A stretch of 64,000 nt of DNA from Sphingomonas sp. R647 (GCF_020177055.1 NZ_JAIQXT010000005.1:186001-250000), one strand, 5' to 3'; positions 34,915-43,375 are shown, counted from the stretch's first letter. Translations and numbers: made by a program. Notes: generated by a model not told the origin, from the letters alone.

Positions 34915-36321
34915 ATGATGGAATTTAAGAACGCCCGAAAGAAATCCAGTCGACCTGACCCGGAAGAGGTCATCAGCCTGCTTCTTCGTGAAACGTCCGG
35001 GGATAGCGACTGGCTTTGGGAAACCGACGACCAGCGGAGGATCGTAAACCCCTCAAGGAAAATGCGTGATTTCTTCGAAAGCGACACGTTATCGGGTAAG
35101 CTACTGCTAGAGGCGGCTGCGGGACAATGTTGGCACTCTGGAAACTTTTCAACAGGTCTCAGAGATTTAGCAGACGCATTTATAAAAAATGAGAGATTTC
35201 AAGATTTAATCTTACCGGTTGTACGGTCCTCGGGCGAGACTTGGGTAGAAATATCAGGAAATCCGCGATTCAATAGTAAAGGCGATTTGCTCGGCTACCT
35301 AGGCGTTATGTCTGACATAACCTCCGCTCGTGAAAGCGCCAATAGATTAAGCAAGCTCGCGCGCTATGACGCGGCGACGGGCTTGCCAAATAGGCAGCTC
35401 ACTATAGATGCTATTGATTCAGCCAACTTCGAAAGAATGTCAAATGGGACAATATCGGCGGTTGCCGGAATTGTCATACCTGGACTCGCGACTATCAAGA
35501 CCGAACTTGGGGTACGCAAGTCCGAGTTGAAGGTGCGAGAAATCGCAGAAACTCTCCGGATTTTTCCAAATAATAATGTCTTTTTGTCACTCATTGGCCC
35601 GGGGGAGATATGCGTAGTATTTCGAGATGCCAGCCAGCGAGACTTCGACATCAACAAGTACCTGTCCAGCATGATATATATCATTCAGAGCAGCCACAAA
35701 GACGCCGACCAATTTGTCAAAGATATATCCTATGGAATTGAGTACTTTTCAGACGATCTTTTGACAGCAGATCATATTATCAACGCGGCATTCGAAAGAG
35801 CATACGAAAATTCAAAGCTGTTTCGACCGAAAAGTCATACCCCACCTGCTAGTGCTGGGCGAGAATTGCATTCTCATCGGCCGGATCCCCATGTCAAAGC
35901 ACGCGCGATATTAGAAGATGCAATTTCCGCGCGCGAAGGCGTCAGACACCTCCTTTCTGAAATGAAGTGGAGACTTCACAACGGGGGCAGCGATCAAAAC
36001 GATCTTGATAACATCGCAAAACTTGCTGAACTCGAATCGGCATTAAGCGATCTAATTTCTAGCGCTCAATCCGGAACGGTGCCGAAAAATAAAATTAAAT
36101 TAGTTCGAAAACTATCCAGCTTAGTATTTTCATTCTGCGCTGATACAGGACATTTAATGGTCGCCGGCTTAAAGCCGCTTGCAGCCTCGGCACCTATTGC
36201 TTTCGGAACTCTAATGCTTCTTTATCAAGTATGCGAACCTGCGACGGCTTCAATACTAGCTCCCGGCGGAGCGCTAGCAGTAGTGGCTGGTTACTTCAGT
36301 CTCAATCTCAAAAAGGACTAA
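34915..36321 (+). CDS. PAS / degenerate GGDEF protein with hydrophobic C-terminus, probably acquired
   Basis: A 468-residue protein encoded by clearly AT-richer DNA with many AAA, AAT and ATA codons, unlike every neighbour. Residues about 30-140 form a PAS domain (DSDWLWETDDQRRIVNPS, WVEISGNPRFNSKGDLLGYL, then SDITSARE). Residues about 150-310 follow a GGDEF layout (ATGLPNRQLTIDAIDS), but the signature position reads GPGEICVVF, so cyclase activity is not expected. The last 120 residues are helical with two hydrophobic stretches (about 415-440 and 445-463), possibly membrane segments. It could be a c-di-GMP or signal-sensing protein with an effector tail. No partner gene is visible. Confidence 0.75.
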   Translation: MMEFKNARKKSSRPDPEEVISLLLRETSGDSDWLWETDDQRRIVNPSRKMRDFFESDTLSGKLLLEAAAGQCWHSGNFSTGLRDLADAFIKNERFQDLILPVVRSSGETWVEISGNPRFNSKGDLLGYLGVMSDITSARESANRLSKLARYDAATGLPNRQLTIDAIDSANFERMSNGTISAVAGIVIPGLATIKTELGVRKSELKVREIAETLRIFPNNNVFLSLIGPGEICVVFRDASQRDFDINKYLSSMIYIIQSSHKDADQFVKDISYGIEYFSDDLLTADHIINAAFERAYENSKLFRPKSHTPPASAGRELHSHRPDPHVKARAILEDAISAREGVRHLLSEMKWRLHNGGSDQNDLDNIAKLAELESALSDLISSAQSGTVPKNKIKLVRKLSSLVFSFCADTGHLMVAGLKPLAASAPIAFGTLMLLYQVCEPATASILAPGGALAVVAGYFSLNLKKD

Positions 36322-36413
36322 ATTAAAAAAGCAGCTTCGGCGATCAACCAATGGCCTTCGCCAACGAAATCGAGGCCGCGCTCGCCGAGCGCGGCCTCGA
36401 TCAGGCGGTCCAT
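36318..36413 (-). other. Short minus-strand frame, possible gene remnant
   Basis: On the minus strand, a 31-codon frame (MDRLIEAALGERGLDFVGEG and 11 more residues) reads as ordinary protein sequence and stays open upstream to about 36450 in another frame than the acyl-CoA dehydrogenase. It ends within the last bases of the AT-rich gene. It may be the end of a gene cut by the acquired segment, or chance; no RBS is evident. Confidence 0.25.
36369..36401. terminator. Near-perfect palindrome between convergent genes
   Basis: ATCGAGGCCGCGCTCG and CGAGCGCGGCCTCGAT are perfect 16-base arms around one base. The position between two convergent stop codons (36321 and 36454) fits a two-way transcription barrier. 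No T-run is present. Confidence 0.5.
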
Positions 36414-36453
36414 CGGGTCGTGGCGCGGCTCCACGGATGGCCGCGCTTGGGGA

Positions 36454-38253
36454 TCAAACCCCAAACGCCTCCACCGGCAGCGCCATGATCGTCTCCGCGC
36501 CGCTTTCGATCTTGCGGCGGAGCGCGCCGGCGTTGGGCATGATGCGGTCGGCGTAGAAGCGGGCGGTGACCAGCTTGGCTTCGTAGAACGCCTTGTCGTC
36601 GTCGCCTTCGGCCAGTGCCGCGACGGCCGCGTCGGCCATGCGGAGCCACATCAGGCCGATCGCGACGGTGCCCATCAGCTCCATGTACGAATAGGCGCCG
36701 GCGCCGACCTGGTTGGGGTCCTTCATGCCGTTGGCCATGAACCACATGGTCGCGGCCTGAAGCTGGCCATTGGCCTTTTCGAGCGCTTCGGCGAGGTGGG
36801 CGAGTTCGGGCTTGGCCTTGGCGGCGGCGACCTCCTCCGCGACGATGCGGAACAGGGTCTGGACCGCGCGGCCGCCATTCTGGGCGAGCTTGCGGCCGAC
36901 CAGGTCCATCGCCTGCACGCCGTTGGTGCCTTCATAGATCATCGCGATGCGGGCATCGCGGACATATTGCTCCATGCCCCATTCGGCGATGTAGCCATGG
37001 CCGCCATAGACCTGTTGGCTGTCGGTCGCGATGCGGTAGCCGGCGTCGGTGCCGACGCCCTTGATCACGGGGGTGAGCAGGCCGATCAGGTCGTCGGCGA
37101 GCTGACGCTCCTCCTCGCTCGCCGCCTTGTGCGACAGGTCGACCTGGAGGCCGCCCCACAGGCACAGGGCGCGGAGCCCTTCGGTCATCGCCTTGGCCTC
37201 CATCAGCATGCGGCGGACATCGGGGTGGACGAAGAGGGTGTCGGCCTTTTCCTGTGGCTCGGCGGCGCCGGTAAGCGCGCGGCCCTGACGCCGGTCGTGG
37301 GCGTACTGGACGGCGTTCTGGTACGCGACTTCGCCGATGCCGAGGCCCTGAAGGCCGACGCCGAGGCGGGCGGCGTTCATCATGATGAACATGGCGGCGA
37401 GGCCCTTCATCTCCTCGCCCACCAGCCAGCCGGTCGCGCCGTCATAGTTCATGACGCAGGTCGAGTTGGCGTGGATGCCCATCTTGTGCTCGATCGAGCC
37501 GCAGCTGACGGCGTTGCGGTCGCCGAGGCTGCCGTCGTCGTTGACCATGAATTTGGGGACGACGAACAGGCTGATGCCCTTGCTGCTTTCCGGCGCGCCG
37601 GGGGTCTTGGCGAGGACGAGGTGGATGATGTTGCTGGTGAGGTCATGCTCGCCGGAGGAGATGAAGATCTTGGTCCCCGTGATCGACCAGCTGCCGTCGG
37701 CATTGGGGGTGGCGCGGGTCTTGATGAGGCCGAGGTCGGTGCCGCAATGCGGTTCGGTCAGGTTCATCGTGCCGCCCCATTCGCCCGAGACCATCTTGGG
37801 GACGTACTTCTCCTGCTGCTCCGGGCTGCCCTTGGCGAGGAGCGCCTCGATCGCGCCGTGGGTGAGGCCGGGGTACATGGCGAAGGCCATGTTGGCGGAG
37901 ATCATATATTCCTGAAACGCGGTCGAGACGACGTGCGGCATGGCCTGGCCGCCGAACTGCTCGGGCGCGCTGAGGGTGCCCCAGCCGGAGTCGACGAACT
38001 GCTGGTACGCTTCCTTGTAGCCGTCGGGGGTGGTGACGCTGCCGTCGGGGTGGCGGGTGCAGCCCTGCTGGTCGCCGCTGTGGTTGATCGGGAACAGGAC
38101 TTCGGCGACGAACTTGCCGCCCTCTTCGAGCACCGCGGTGACGGTGTCGGGCGTCGCGTTGGCGAAACCGGGGAGGTCGGCGTAGCGGTCGAGCTTGAGC
38201 ACGCGGTCGAGGACGAAGCGGGTGTCGCGGACGGGGGGATTGTAGCGGGGCAT
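36454..38253 (-). CDS. Acyl-CoA dehydrogenase, about 600-residue type
   Basis: FAD enzyme that introduces the alpha-beta double bond in an acyl-CoA. The 599-residue protein is of the longer DmdC/FadE-like class with an extra C-terminal helical domain. Visible motifs: MNLTEPHCGTDLGLIKTRA and SWSITGTKIFISSGEHDL in the beta domain, GIEHKMG-like SIEHKMGIHANSTCVM, and QQVYGGHGYIAEWGMEQYVR followed by IAMIYEGTNGVQAMDLVGRK, which carries the catalytic Glu region. The start at 38253 (MPRYNPPVRD) is the usual family start. It follows a MerR regulator by 17 bases, probably as one operon. Confidence 0.93.
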   Translation of the reverse strand: MPRYNPPVRDTRFVLDRVLKLDRYADLPGFANATPDTVTAVLEEGGKFVAEVLFPINHSGDQQGCTRHPDGSVTTPDGYKEAYQQFVDSGWGTLSAPEQFGGQAMPHVVSTAFQEYMISANMAFAMYPGLTHGAIEALLAKGSPEQQEKYVPKMVSGEWGGTMNLTEPHCGTDLGLIKTRATPNADGSWSITGTKIFISSGEHDLTSNIIHLVLAKTPGAPESSKGISLFVVPKFMVNDDGSLGDRNAVSCGSIEHKMGIHANSTCVMNYDGATGWLVGEEMKGLAAMFIMMNAARLGVGLQGLGIGEVAYQNAVQYAHDRRQGRALTGAAEPQEKADTLFVHPDVRRMLMEAKAMTEGLRALCLWGGLQVDLSHKAASEEERQLADDLIGLLTPVIKGVGTDAGYRIATDSQQVYGGHGYIAEWGMEQYVRDARIAMIYEGTNGVQAMDLVGRKLAQNGGRAVQTLFRIVAEEVAAAKAKPELAHLAEALEKANGQLQAATMWFMANGMKDPNQVGAGAYSYMELMGTVAIGLMWLRMADAAVAALAEGDDDKAFYEAKLVTARFYADRIMPNAGALRRKIESGAETIMALPVEAFGV

Positions 38254-38270
38254 CTCTCTCGTTCCTGTTC

Positions 38271-38702
38271 TTATTTGATGGGGCTGGCGCGGCCTTCGAG
38301 GACCGCGATGAAATCGTCGAGTTCGGCAATGGCGGCGTCGATGTCGTGCTTTTGCCGCTCGAGCAGGTCGATGCGCGCGCGGCACTTGTCGAGCGTGACC
38401 TGATGCTGGGTGCGGCGTTCGTCGCCGACGTCGTAGAGGTCGATCATCTCGCGGATTTCGGCGAGGCTGAAGCCGACGCGCTTGCCGCGCAGGATCCAGG
38501 CGAGCCGGGCGCGGTCGCGGTGCGAGTAGATGCGCTGGAGGCCGCGGCGCTCGGGGCCGATCAGCCCTTCATCCTCGTAAAAGCGCAGCGCGCGTGCGGT
38601 GACGTCGAACTCGGCGCACAGGTCCGAGATCGAGAAGCTCTCCTTATCCGGCCGCGCCTCGATCGGGGCGAAGCTGGCTACGGCTTTTAGTTTCGTTGCC
38701 AT
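38271..38702 (-). CDS. MerR-family regulator of acyl-CoA metabolism (LiuR-like)
   Basis: A 143-residue MerR protein: winged HTH with FSISDLCAEFDVTARALRFY followed by EDEGLIGPERRG, then a dimerisation coiled coil (about residues 85-130). There are no metal-binding cysteines at the C-terminus, which separates it from MerR/CueR metal sensors and fits the LiuR-type regulators of fatty-acid and branched-chain amino-acid degradation. It is followed by an acyl-CoA dehydrogenase gene and preceded by a perfect 18-bp palindrome at 38721-38738, the likely autoregulatory operator. The same half-sites occur before the SDR gene at 22430. Confidence 0.88.
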   Translation of the reverse strand: MATKLKAVASFAPIEARPDKESFSISDLCAEFDVTARALRFYEDEGLIGPERRGLQRIYSHRDRARLAWILRGKRVGFSLAEIREMIDLYDVGDERRTQHQVTLDKCRARIDLLERQKHDIDAAIAELDDFIAVLEGRASPIK

Positions 38703-38720
38703 GGGGGGAATTTAGTCGCG

Positions 38721-38738
38721 GTTGACGTTAACGTCAAC
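38721..38738. promoter_or_regulatory. Perfect 18-bp operator palindrome upstream of the MerR gene
   Basis: GTTGACGTTAACGTCAAC is fully symmetric. It begins 19 bases before the MerR start codon and overlaps the stop codon of the upstream lipoprotein gene. The TTGACGTTAACGTCAA core resembles LiuR-type sites known in proteobacteria (general knowledge of the family, not a search result). Confidence 0.75.
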
Positions 38739-39243
38739 TACCGCACAAACGCGTTCCTTCGGCGCTGCGCAGGGCTTCGGCTTCGGCGGCGGATTCGCTG
38801 AGGCGTTCGACTTCAAGTGCGGCGAAACTGGCGCGGGGGCCGCAGAGTTTGGCGCAGGAATCGGGGACGTTGGCGGGGAAGGTGATGCGGTCGCCGTCAA
38901 ACTTGGCGTCGAAGGCGCAGGTCTCGCCGTTCCTGCCCTTGAACTCGATCGCGAGGGTCGCGCCGGAGCGGGCGGCGGTGCCGCGGCCGGTGCAGCTGAC
39001 CTTGTCGCCATAATCGACGAACGCCCCGACGCGGTAGGCGGTGCCGTCGGGGACGACGCACAGCCGGTCGGTGTCGCGGGCGTAGAGGCCGGTGACGTCG
39101 CTCGCCTTGGGATCGCGGACGAGGCCGCGTTCGATCGCGGCGGATTCGAGGCTGGGGGGTGTGGGCGACGCGCCGGGCTGCGGCCCGCTGCCCGAGCAGG
39201 CGGCGAGGAGGAGTGCGGCGGCGAGGGCGGCCCCTCCCCTCAC
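38734..39243 (-). CDS. Putative lipoprotein of unknown function
   Basis: A 169-residue protein with a lipoprotein signal, hydrophobic stretch [14 protein letters not shown] with the lipobox Cys, then a Ser/Pro-rich linker. The mature part has six further cysteines ([30 protein letters not shown]), so disulfides are likely, and a beta-rich middle. No domain recognised. The GTG start overlaps the hisI stop (GTGA), so the genes are coupled although they seem unrelated in function. Confidence 0.72.
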   Translation of the reverse strand: MRGGAALAAALLLAACSGSGPQPGASPTPPSLESAAIERGLVRDPKASDVTGLYARDTDRLCVVPDGTAYRVGAFVDYGDKVSCTGRGTAARSGATLAIEFKGRNGETCAFDAKFDGDRITFPANVPDSCAKLCGPRASFAALEVERLSESAAEAEALRSAEGTRLCGS

Positions 39244-39599
39244 CCGCGCACCAGCTTGCCGTTTTCGATGCGGCGGAAGAAGCAGCTGGGTTCGCCGGTG
39301 TGGCAGGCGGGGCCGGCGGGGTCGACTTTGAGCCACAAAGCGTCCTGATCGCAGTCGATCCGTGCCTCAATGACGCGCAGGACGTGGCCGCTGCTCTCAC
39401 CCTTTTTCCACAGGCGCTGGCGGCTGCGCGACCAGAACCACGCCTCGCCGGTGTCGAGCGTCCTGGCCAGCGCATCGGCGTTCATGTGCGCGAGCATCAG
39501 CAGCTCGCCGGTCGCGACGTGGGTGGCGACGGCGGTGATCAGGCCGCTGGCGTCGTAGTTCGGGTTGAGGTCGAGCGTGGAATCGCGGGGATCGGTCAT
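39240..39599 (-). CDS. hisI: Phosphoribosyl-AMP cyclohydrolase
   Basis: Third step of histidine biosynthesis, opening the purine ring of phosphoribosyl-AMP. The 119-residue single-domain protein has [20 protein letters not shown], the metal-binding DCDQDALW and [13 protein letters not shown], which hold the conserved Cys residues of the Zn and Mg sites. No HisE part is fused. It lies away from other his genes, as is common for hisI in alphaproteobacteria. Confidence 0.95.
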   Translation of the reverse strand: MTDPRDSTLDLNPNYDASGLITAVATHVATGELLMLAHMNADALARTLDTGEAWFWSRSRQRLWKKGESSGHVLRVIEARIDCDQDALWLKVDPAGPACHTGEPSCFFRRIENGKLVRG

Positions 39600-39680
39600 G
39601 CGGCGGTGTTAGCGTCCGATGCCATTCGGATGAACCTTTTTCGCCGCGCGGCGACTACGAGGGAAAGCATGAGGTGAAAG

Positions 39681-40241
39681 ATGCGGCCGGACGGCGGGGA
39701 ACAATCAAGCGCGATCGCGGACGAGCTGCTCGTCGTTCGCTGCCAGCTGGGCGAGCGCGACGCGTTCGATGCGCTGGTGCGGCGATGGGCCGGGCCGGTC
39801 AGCGGCTACGCCCGGCGCGTGACCGGTGAAGCCGATGCTGCCGCCGAGCTGACGCAGGACATCTGGCTGCGCGTGGTGCGCGGGATCGGGCGGATCGAGG
39901 ACACAAGCCGGTTCCGGTCGTGGCTGTTCGGCGTTGCCCATCGCGCCTTTGCCGACCAGCTGCGCCACAAATATCGCACCGCGACGCCGCTGCCCGCCGA
40001 GGATGACGTCGCCGAAGCCGATGCGGGCGAGGCGGAGTTCGATGTCGAGGCGGTCGAGCGCGGACTGGCGCGACTGGCCCCGGTCGAACGCGAGATCCTG
40101 ACCCTGTTCTACCTTGAGGAACTGGCGATCGACGAGGTCGCCACGGCGCTGTCGATCCCGACCGGAACCGTCAAGTCACGCCTGCACCGCGCCCGCAAGC
40201 AATTGCGGCGCGTGCTCGAATTGCATGGAGATGTCCAATGA
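39681..40241 (+). CDS. ECF-type RNA polymerase sigma factor
   Basis: A 186-residue sigma-70 family protein with region 2 (about residues 25-95, with ELTQDIWLRVVRGIGRIED and FRSWLFGVAHRAFADQLRHK) and region 4 (about residues 120-180, with LAPVEREILTLFYLEELAID and EVATALSIPTGTVKSRLHRA). It contains no region 1 or 3. It starts a three-gene overlapping operon with a four-helix membrane protein and a secreted S33 peptidase. The usual anti-sigma factor is not obvious; the membrane protein is the only candidate. Confidence 0.9.
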   Translation: MRPDGGEQSSAIADELLVVRCQLGERDAFDALVRRWAGPVSGYARRVTGEADAAAELTQDIWLRVVRGIGRIEDTSRFRSWLFGVAHRAFADQLRHKYRTATPLPAEDDVAEADAGEAEFDVEAVERGLARLAPVEREILTLFYLEELAIDEVATALSIPTGTVKSRLHRARKQLRRVLELHGDVQ

Positions 40242-40732
40242 CCCTTGCCCCCCAAATGGATGCTGCGGCCCCGGAAGTCCGGATCGTCAGCGCCGAATTG
40301 TCCACCGGCCCCCGCGTTGCGCACGCGCTGTTGCTGGCGGCAGCGCTCAGCGGGACGGTGGTCACGCTGTCGCTGTTCATCACCGAGCCCGACCTGCCGC
40401 TGCGCACGCGCGCCGCATTTGCGGTGCTGTCGCTGATCGGGATGGGGTGGACCACCTATGCGCTGTGGGTGCTGACCCAGCGCCGCGTGCTGTATGCGCG
40501 CCAGCAAGTCGTCGCGGGATGGATGGCGGTCGCGTTTACGTCGGTGTTCACGCTGGGCGCATTGGCGATCGGGATCGGATCAGGGATGGCCACGGGGTTC
40601 GTCGCGGCGGCGATGGGAGTGGCGATGGTTGGTGCCTCGCTGGTGCTGCTGAGCCGGGCACGACAGCGGCTGGCGGCGCTGACGGCAAAGCGGCGGGCGC
40701 TGGAGACGCAGATGGCGGAGCGCGCGCGATGA
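40238..40732 (+). CDS. Four-helix membrane protein, partner of the ECF sigma factor
   Basis: A 164-residue protein with about four hydrophobic helices (residues 30-50, 60-80, 90-110, 118-138) and a short basic C-terminus with coiled-coil character (RQRLAALTAKRRALETQMAE). It overlaps the sigma gene by ATGA and the peptidase by ATGA. It has no zinc anti-sigma motif (H-x3-C-x2-C). By position it may control or respond to the sigma factor, but no family is recognised. Confidence 0.72.
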   Translation: MTLAPQMDAAAPEVRIVSAELSTGPRVAHALLLAAALSGTVVTLSLFITEPDLPLRTRAAFAVLSLIGMGWTTYALWVLTQRRVLYARQQVVAGWMAVAFTSVFTLGALAIGIGSGMATGFVAAAMGVAMVGASLVLLSRARQRLAALTAKRRALETQMAERAR

Positions 40733-42162
40733 TCCGGATCCTGCTGATCGGATTGGCGCTGCTGGCCGGCGCGGCCACCGCCAACGCCGCACCGATCGCG
40801 CCGCAACTGGGTGAAGCGCACGCCGAGCGCTTGGTTGCGCCGGACGGGCGCGCGATGGCGGTCGAGCGCGGCTTTCTGCGCGTCCCCGAACGCCGCGATC
40901 GCGCTGTGCCGGAGGGGGTGATCGAGCTGGCGGTGATGCGGCTGCGCTGGGCGGACGCGCCGAGCGGGATCGTCAATATGGTGCTGGCGGGCGGACCGGG
41001 CGATTCCGGAACCGGATTGCTGAGCGGCCTTTCCGCCGCGCGCGCGGCTGCTTTGCTCGACCTGATGGGCGGGGACGTGATCGCGTTCGACCAGCGCGGG
41101 AGCGGGCGGTCGCGGCCGAGCCTTGGCTTGCCTGAGCGCACACCGCTGCCACTCGAAGCTGAGGGCTCCCCTGCCCTGTGGCTGCCGGTGATGGCGGATG
41201 CGGCGCGCGCGGCGGCGCGGCGGTTCGCGGCGAACGGGGTGCGGCTGGCATCTTATACCAGCGCCGAAAATGCCGATGATGTCGACGCGGTGCGGCGGGC
41301 GTTCGGCTATGCGACGATGCACTTGTGGGGGCGCAGCTATGGATCGCACCTCGCGCTGGCAACGGTGCGGCGGCACCCGGCGAGCGTCGCGCGGCTGATT
41401 TTGGTCAGCCCCGAAGGCCCCGATCACACCTACAAGCTGCCCGCGCAGACCGATGCGGTGATTGCGCGCATTGCCGAACGGGCGGGAACGCCGGAGCTGC
41501 CCGCGACGATGCGCACGGTGATCGCGCGGCTGCGGCGCGAGCCGGTGACGCTCGAGGTGGCCGGGCCGGACGGCGTGGCGCGGCGCGTCACCATCGGAGC
41601 GTTCGACGTGCAGTGGTTGACGGCGCAGGCGCTGGGCGACCCGCGCACGCTCGCCACCCTGCCCGCCGCCTATCGCGAGATGGCGGCAGGCGATTTCCGC
41701 CGCATGGGTGTGGTGGCGCTGGCGGCACGCAGCCAGTGGCGGCTGGGGTCGGGGATGAAGTACATGATGGACCTCGCCTCGCATGCCAGCCCGGCGCGGC
41801 TGCGGCGGATCGAGCGGCAGGCGCGCACCGCGCTGCTCGGCAATGCGATCAACTTTCCGCTGATGGGGCTGCGCGATGCCTGGCCGGCCGTCGATCTGGG
41901 CGCGGCCTATCGCAAGCCGGTACGGAGTGCGGTGCCGACGCTGATCCTGGTCGGCGACCTCGACGCGCGCACGCCGGTGGAGAATGCGCGGGAGATCGCG
42001 CGCGGGCTATCGCATGCGCACGCCGTCGTGGTGGAGAATGCCGCGCACCAGTTCGACCTGTTCGGCGATCCAGTGCTCCAGCCGGTGCTGCGGGCGTTTG
42101 TTGCGGGTCGGACGGTGGCGACGCGGCGGGTGCGGGTGCGGGAGATTGGGTTTCAGCGGTGA
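40729..42162 (+). CDS. Secreted alpha/beta hydrolase, S33 tripeptidyl-aminopeptidase type
   Basis: A 477-residue exported protein. The signal peptide (residues 1-20, cleavage after TANA) precedes an alpha/beta fold with oxyanion loop NMVLAGGPGDSG, VIAFDQRGSGRS, nucleophile elbow GRSYGSHLAL (Ser203), the acid in LVGDLDARTPVE and the His in ENAAHQFDLF. These match proline iminopeptidase/tripeptidyl-aminopeptidase homologues (peptidase family S33). Its position in the sigma factor operon suggests periplasmic peptide turnover under stress. Confidence 0.85.
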   Translation: MIRILLIGLALLAGAATANAAPIAPQLGEAHAERLVAPDGRAMAVERGFLRVPERRDRAVPEGVIELAVMRLRWADAPSGIVNMVLAGGPGDSGTGLLSGLSAARAAALLDLMGGDVIAFDQRGSGRSRPSLGLPERTPLPLEAEGSPALWLPVMADAARAAARRFAANGVRLASYTSAENADDVDAVRRAFGYATMHLWGRSYGSHLALATVRRHPASVARLILVSPEGPDHTYKLPAQTDAVIARIAERAGTPELPATMRTVIARLRREPVTLEVAGPDGVARRVTIGAFDVQWLTAQALGDPRTLATLPAAYREMAAGDFRRMGVVALAARSQWRLGSGMKYMMDLASHASPARLRRIERQARTALLGNAINFPLMGLRDAWPAVDLGAAYRKPVRSAVPTLILVGDLDARTPVENAREIARGLSHAHAVVVENAAHQFDLFGDPVLQPVLRAFVAGRTVATRRVRVREIGFQR

Positions 42163-42239
42163 GGGTGGCTGGAGTGGAACCCGGCACGGGCACCCGGGGT
42201 GAGGCGGGGCTTTGGCCCGGCGACCGGGCGCGACCGGCA

Positions 42240-42587
42240 TCAGCCCCGGTCAGCAGCCGCCTTCTGATGATCCAACTGGCTCGCTGCAACGGCGATGACG
42301 GCACAGAATACGCCCTCAATCGCAGCTCCGATGAAGTCCGCTTCCAGCAGGACCGCAAGGACGGCGCGGATGGCGAACAGGATCGCCAGCACATAGGCGA
42401 GCTTCGGCGCATGGCGATTACCCGACACGGTCACGCCGAACAGCAGCAGACCAAGAAAGACGTTCCATCCACCCGCCGCTACGTTCGAGACGATCAGGGG
42501 AATGGAGAAAAGGATCATCCCGGCAGCGGCCGCGAGTACGAGCCAGCGCCCGAGCCCCGTCCATTGATAGGTCTTTCCCGTGTTCAT
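42240..42587 (-). CDS. Small membrane protein of unknown function
   Basis: A 115-residue protein with four hydrophobic segments (for example GRWLVLAAAAGMILFSIPLI and AVLAVLLEADFIGAAIEGVF). The start at 42587 (MNTGKTYQW) is chosen because the upstream in-frame part overlaps the L,D-transpeptidase gene and is Ser/Arg-rich. No family recognised. It follows the L,D-transpeptidase gene by about 50 bases on the same strand. Confidence 0.6.
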   Translation of the reverse strand: MNTGKTYQWTGLGRWLVLAAAAGMILFSIPLIVSNVAAGGWNVFLGLLLFGVTVSGNRHAPKLAYVLAILFAIRAVLAVLLEADFIGAAIEGVFCAVIAVAASQLDHQKAAADRG

Positions 42588-42639
42588 GGCGCGGATGCTG
42601 CGGGCGATAGTCTGCTCAGTCAACCGCAGTGGGGGCAGC

Positions 42640-43170
42640 TTACGCCCGGATTTCGATGACGATGTTATCCGGCACGGTGCGCCAGATTTCCTCGATCTCG
42701 GCATTGGTTACCGCGATGCATCCCTGGGTCCAGTCGACACGACGATGCTGCGTGCCGATCCAGCCAAGGCCGTTGCGCAGCCCGTGGATCATGATGTCCC
42801 CGCCCGGATCGATACCGCGCGCGCGGGCGGCCTGTGCCTGCGATCGCGTCGGGTAGCTGATCCGCAGTGACAGATGATAGGCGCTGTCGGGGTTGCGGCC
42901 GCTGATCCGGTAGATGCCTTCCGGCACGCGATTGTCGCCCGACCATGTTTTGGGGCCAAGGCCGCCGCGGCCGAGGGCGATGCGATAGGTTCGGACGACG
43001 CGCCCGTCCTTCAGCAGCGTCATGCGATGCGCGCTTTTCTCGACGATGATCCGGTCGGTGGCTGGCGCGATGGGATCGCGTCGGGGCGTTTGGGCGAATG
43101 AGAAAGCGCAGAGGGCGGCGATGCCGAACACCACAGCCGCGATACCAATAACAACCAGTCGCAATCGCAT
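42640..43170 (-). CDS. L,D-transpeptidase family protein (YkuD)
   Basis: A 176-residue protein with an N-terminal signal or anchor (residues 4-26) and a YkuD domain. The catalytic site is visible as GGDIMIHGLRNG (His) and VDWTQGCIAVTNAEI (Cys), matching H-x(n)-T/S-x-G-C. The family cross-links peptidoglycan or attaches lipoproteins; compact members like this, with GRNPDSAYHLSLRISYP, are close to the YafK/ErfK-like murein peptide endopeptidase group, so hydrolysis is also possible. Confidence 0.88.
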   Translation of the reverse strand: MRLRLVVIGIAAVVFGIAALCAFSFAQTPRRDPIAPATDRIIVEKSAHRMTLLKDGRVVRTYRIALGRGGLGPKTWSGDNRVPEGIYRISGRNPDSAYHLSLRISYPTRSQAQAARARGIDPGGDIMIHGLRNGLGWIGTQHRRVDWTQGCIAVTNAEIEEIWRTVPDNIVIEIRA

Positions 43171-43253
43171 CTCACACGCCCCTGCCGTTTCTGCATAACC
43201 CGTGATCCGGCCAGTTCAAAATGGTCGTTGGCGGCCTCAGGCGAAAAAGCCCT

Positions 43254-43274
43254 GTCCCGGCTCAAGGCCGGGAC
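43254..43274. repeat. Short intergenic hairpin
   Basis: GTCCCGGC and GCCGGGAC form perfect 8-base arms around TCAAG. The GTCCCGGCTCAAGGCCGGGA word is a frequent sphingomonad intergenic element. It lies in the 238-base gap between the L,D-transpeptidase and DUF2975 genes. Confidence 0.6.
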
Positions 43275-43330
43275 GACGAGGGGTTTTGCCGGGCGCTTTC
43301 GCCACCCCGGCGGCGTGATTGCCTCAAGAT

Positions 43331-43347
43331 TTATCGGAAAACGATAA
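43331..43347. promoter_or_regulatory. Operator site 1 of the DUF2975/XRE operon
   Basis: TTATCG-GAAAA-CGATAA, perfect 6-bp arms with a five-base spacer. The identical arms recur at 43376-43392, 45 bases further on. Two identical operators just before a gene pair that encodes a small XRE repressor suggest autoregulation. Confidence 0.7.
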
Positions 43348-43375
43348 CTTCACTTGCCGTTATTCGATGTGTGGA

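Noticed and set aside
36796..38403. 535-codon open frame on the plus strand
   Set aside because: Antisense to the acyl-CoA dehydrogenase gene and without protein-like motifs.
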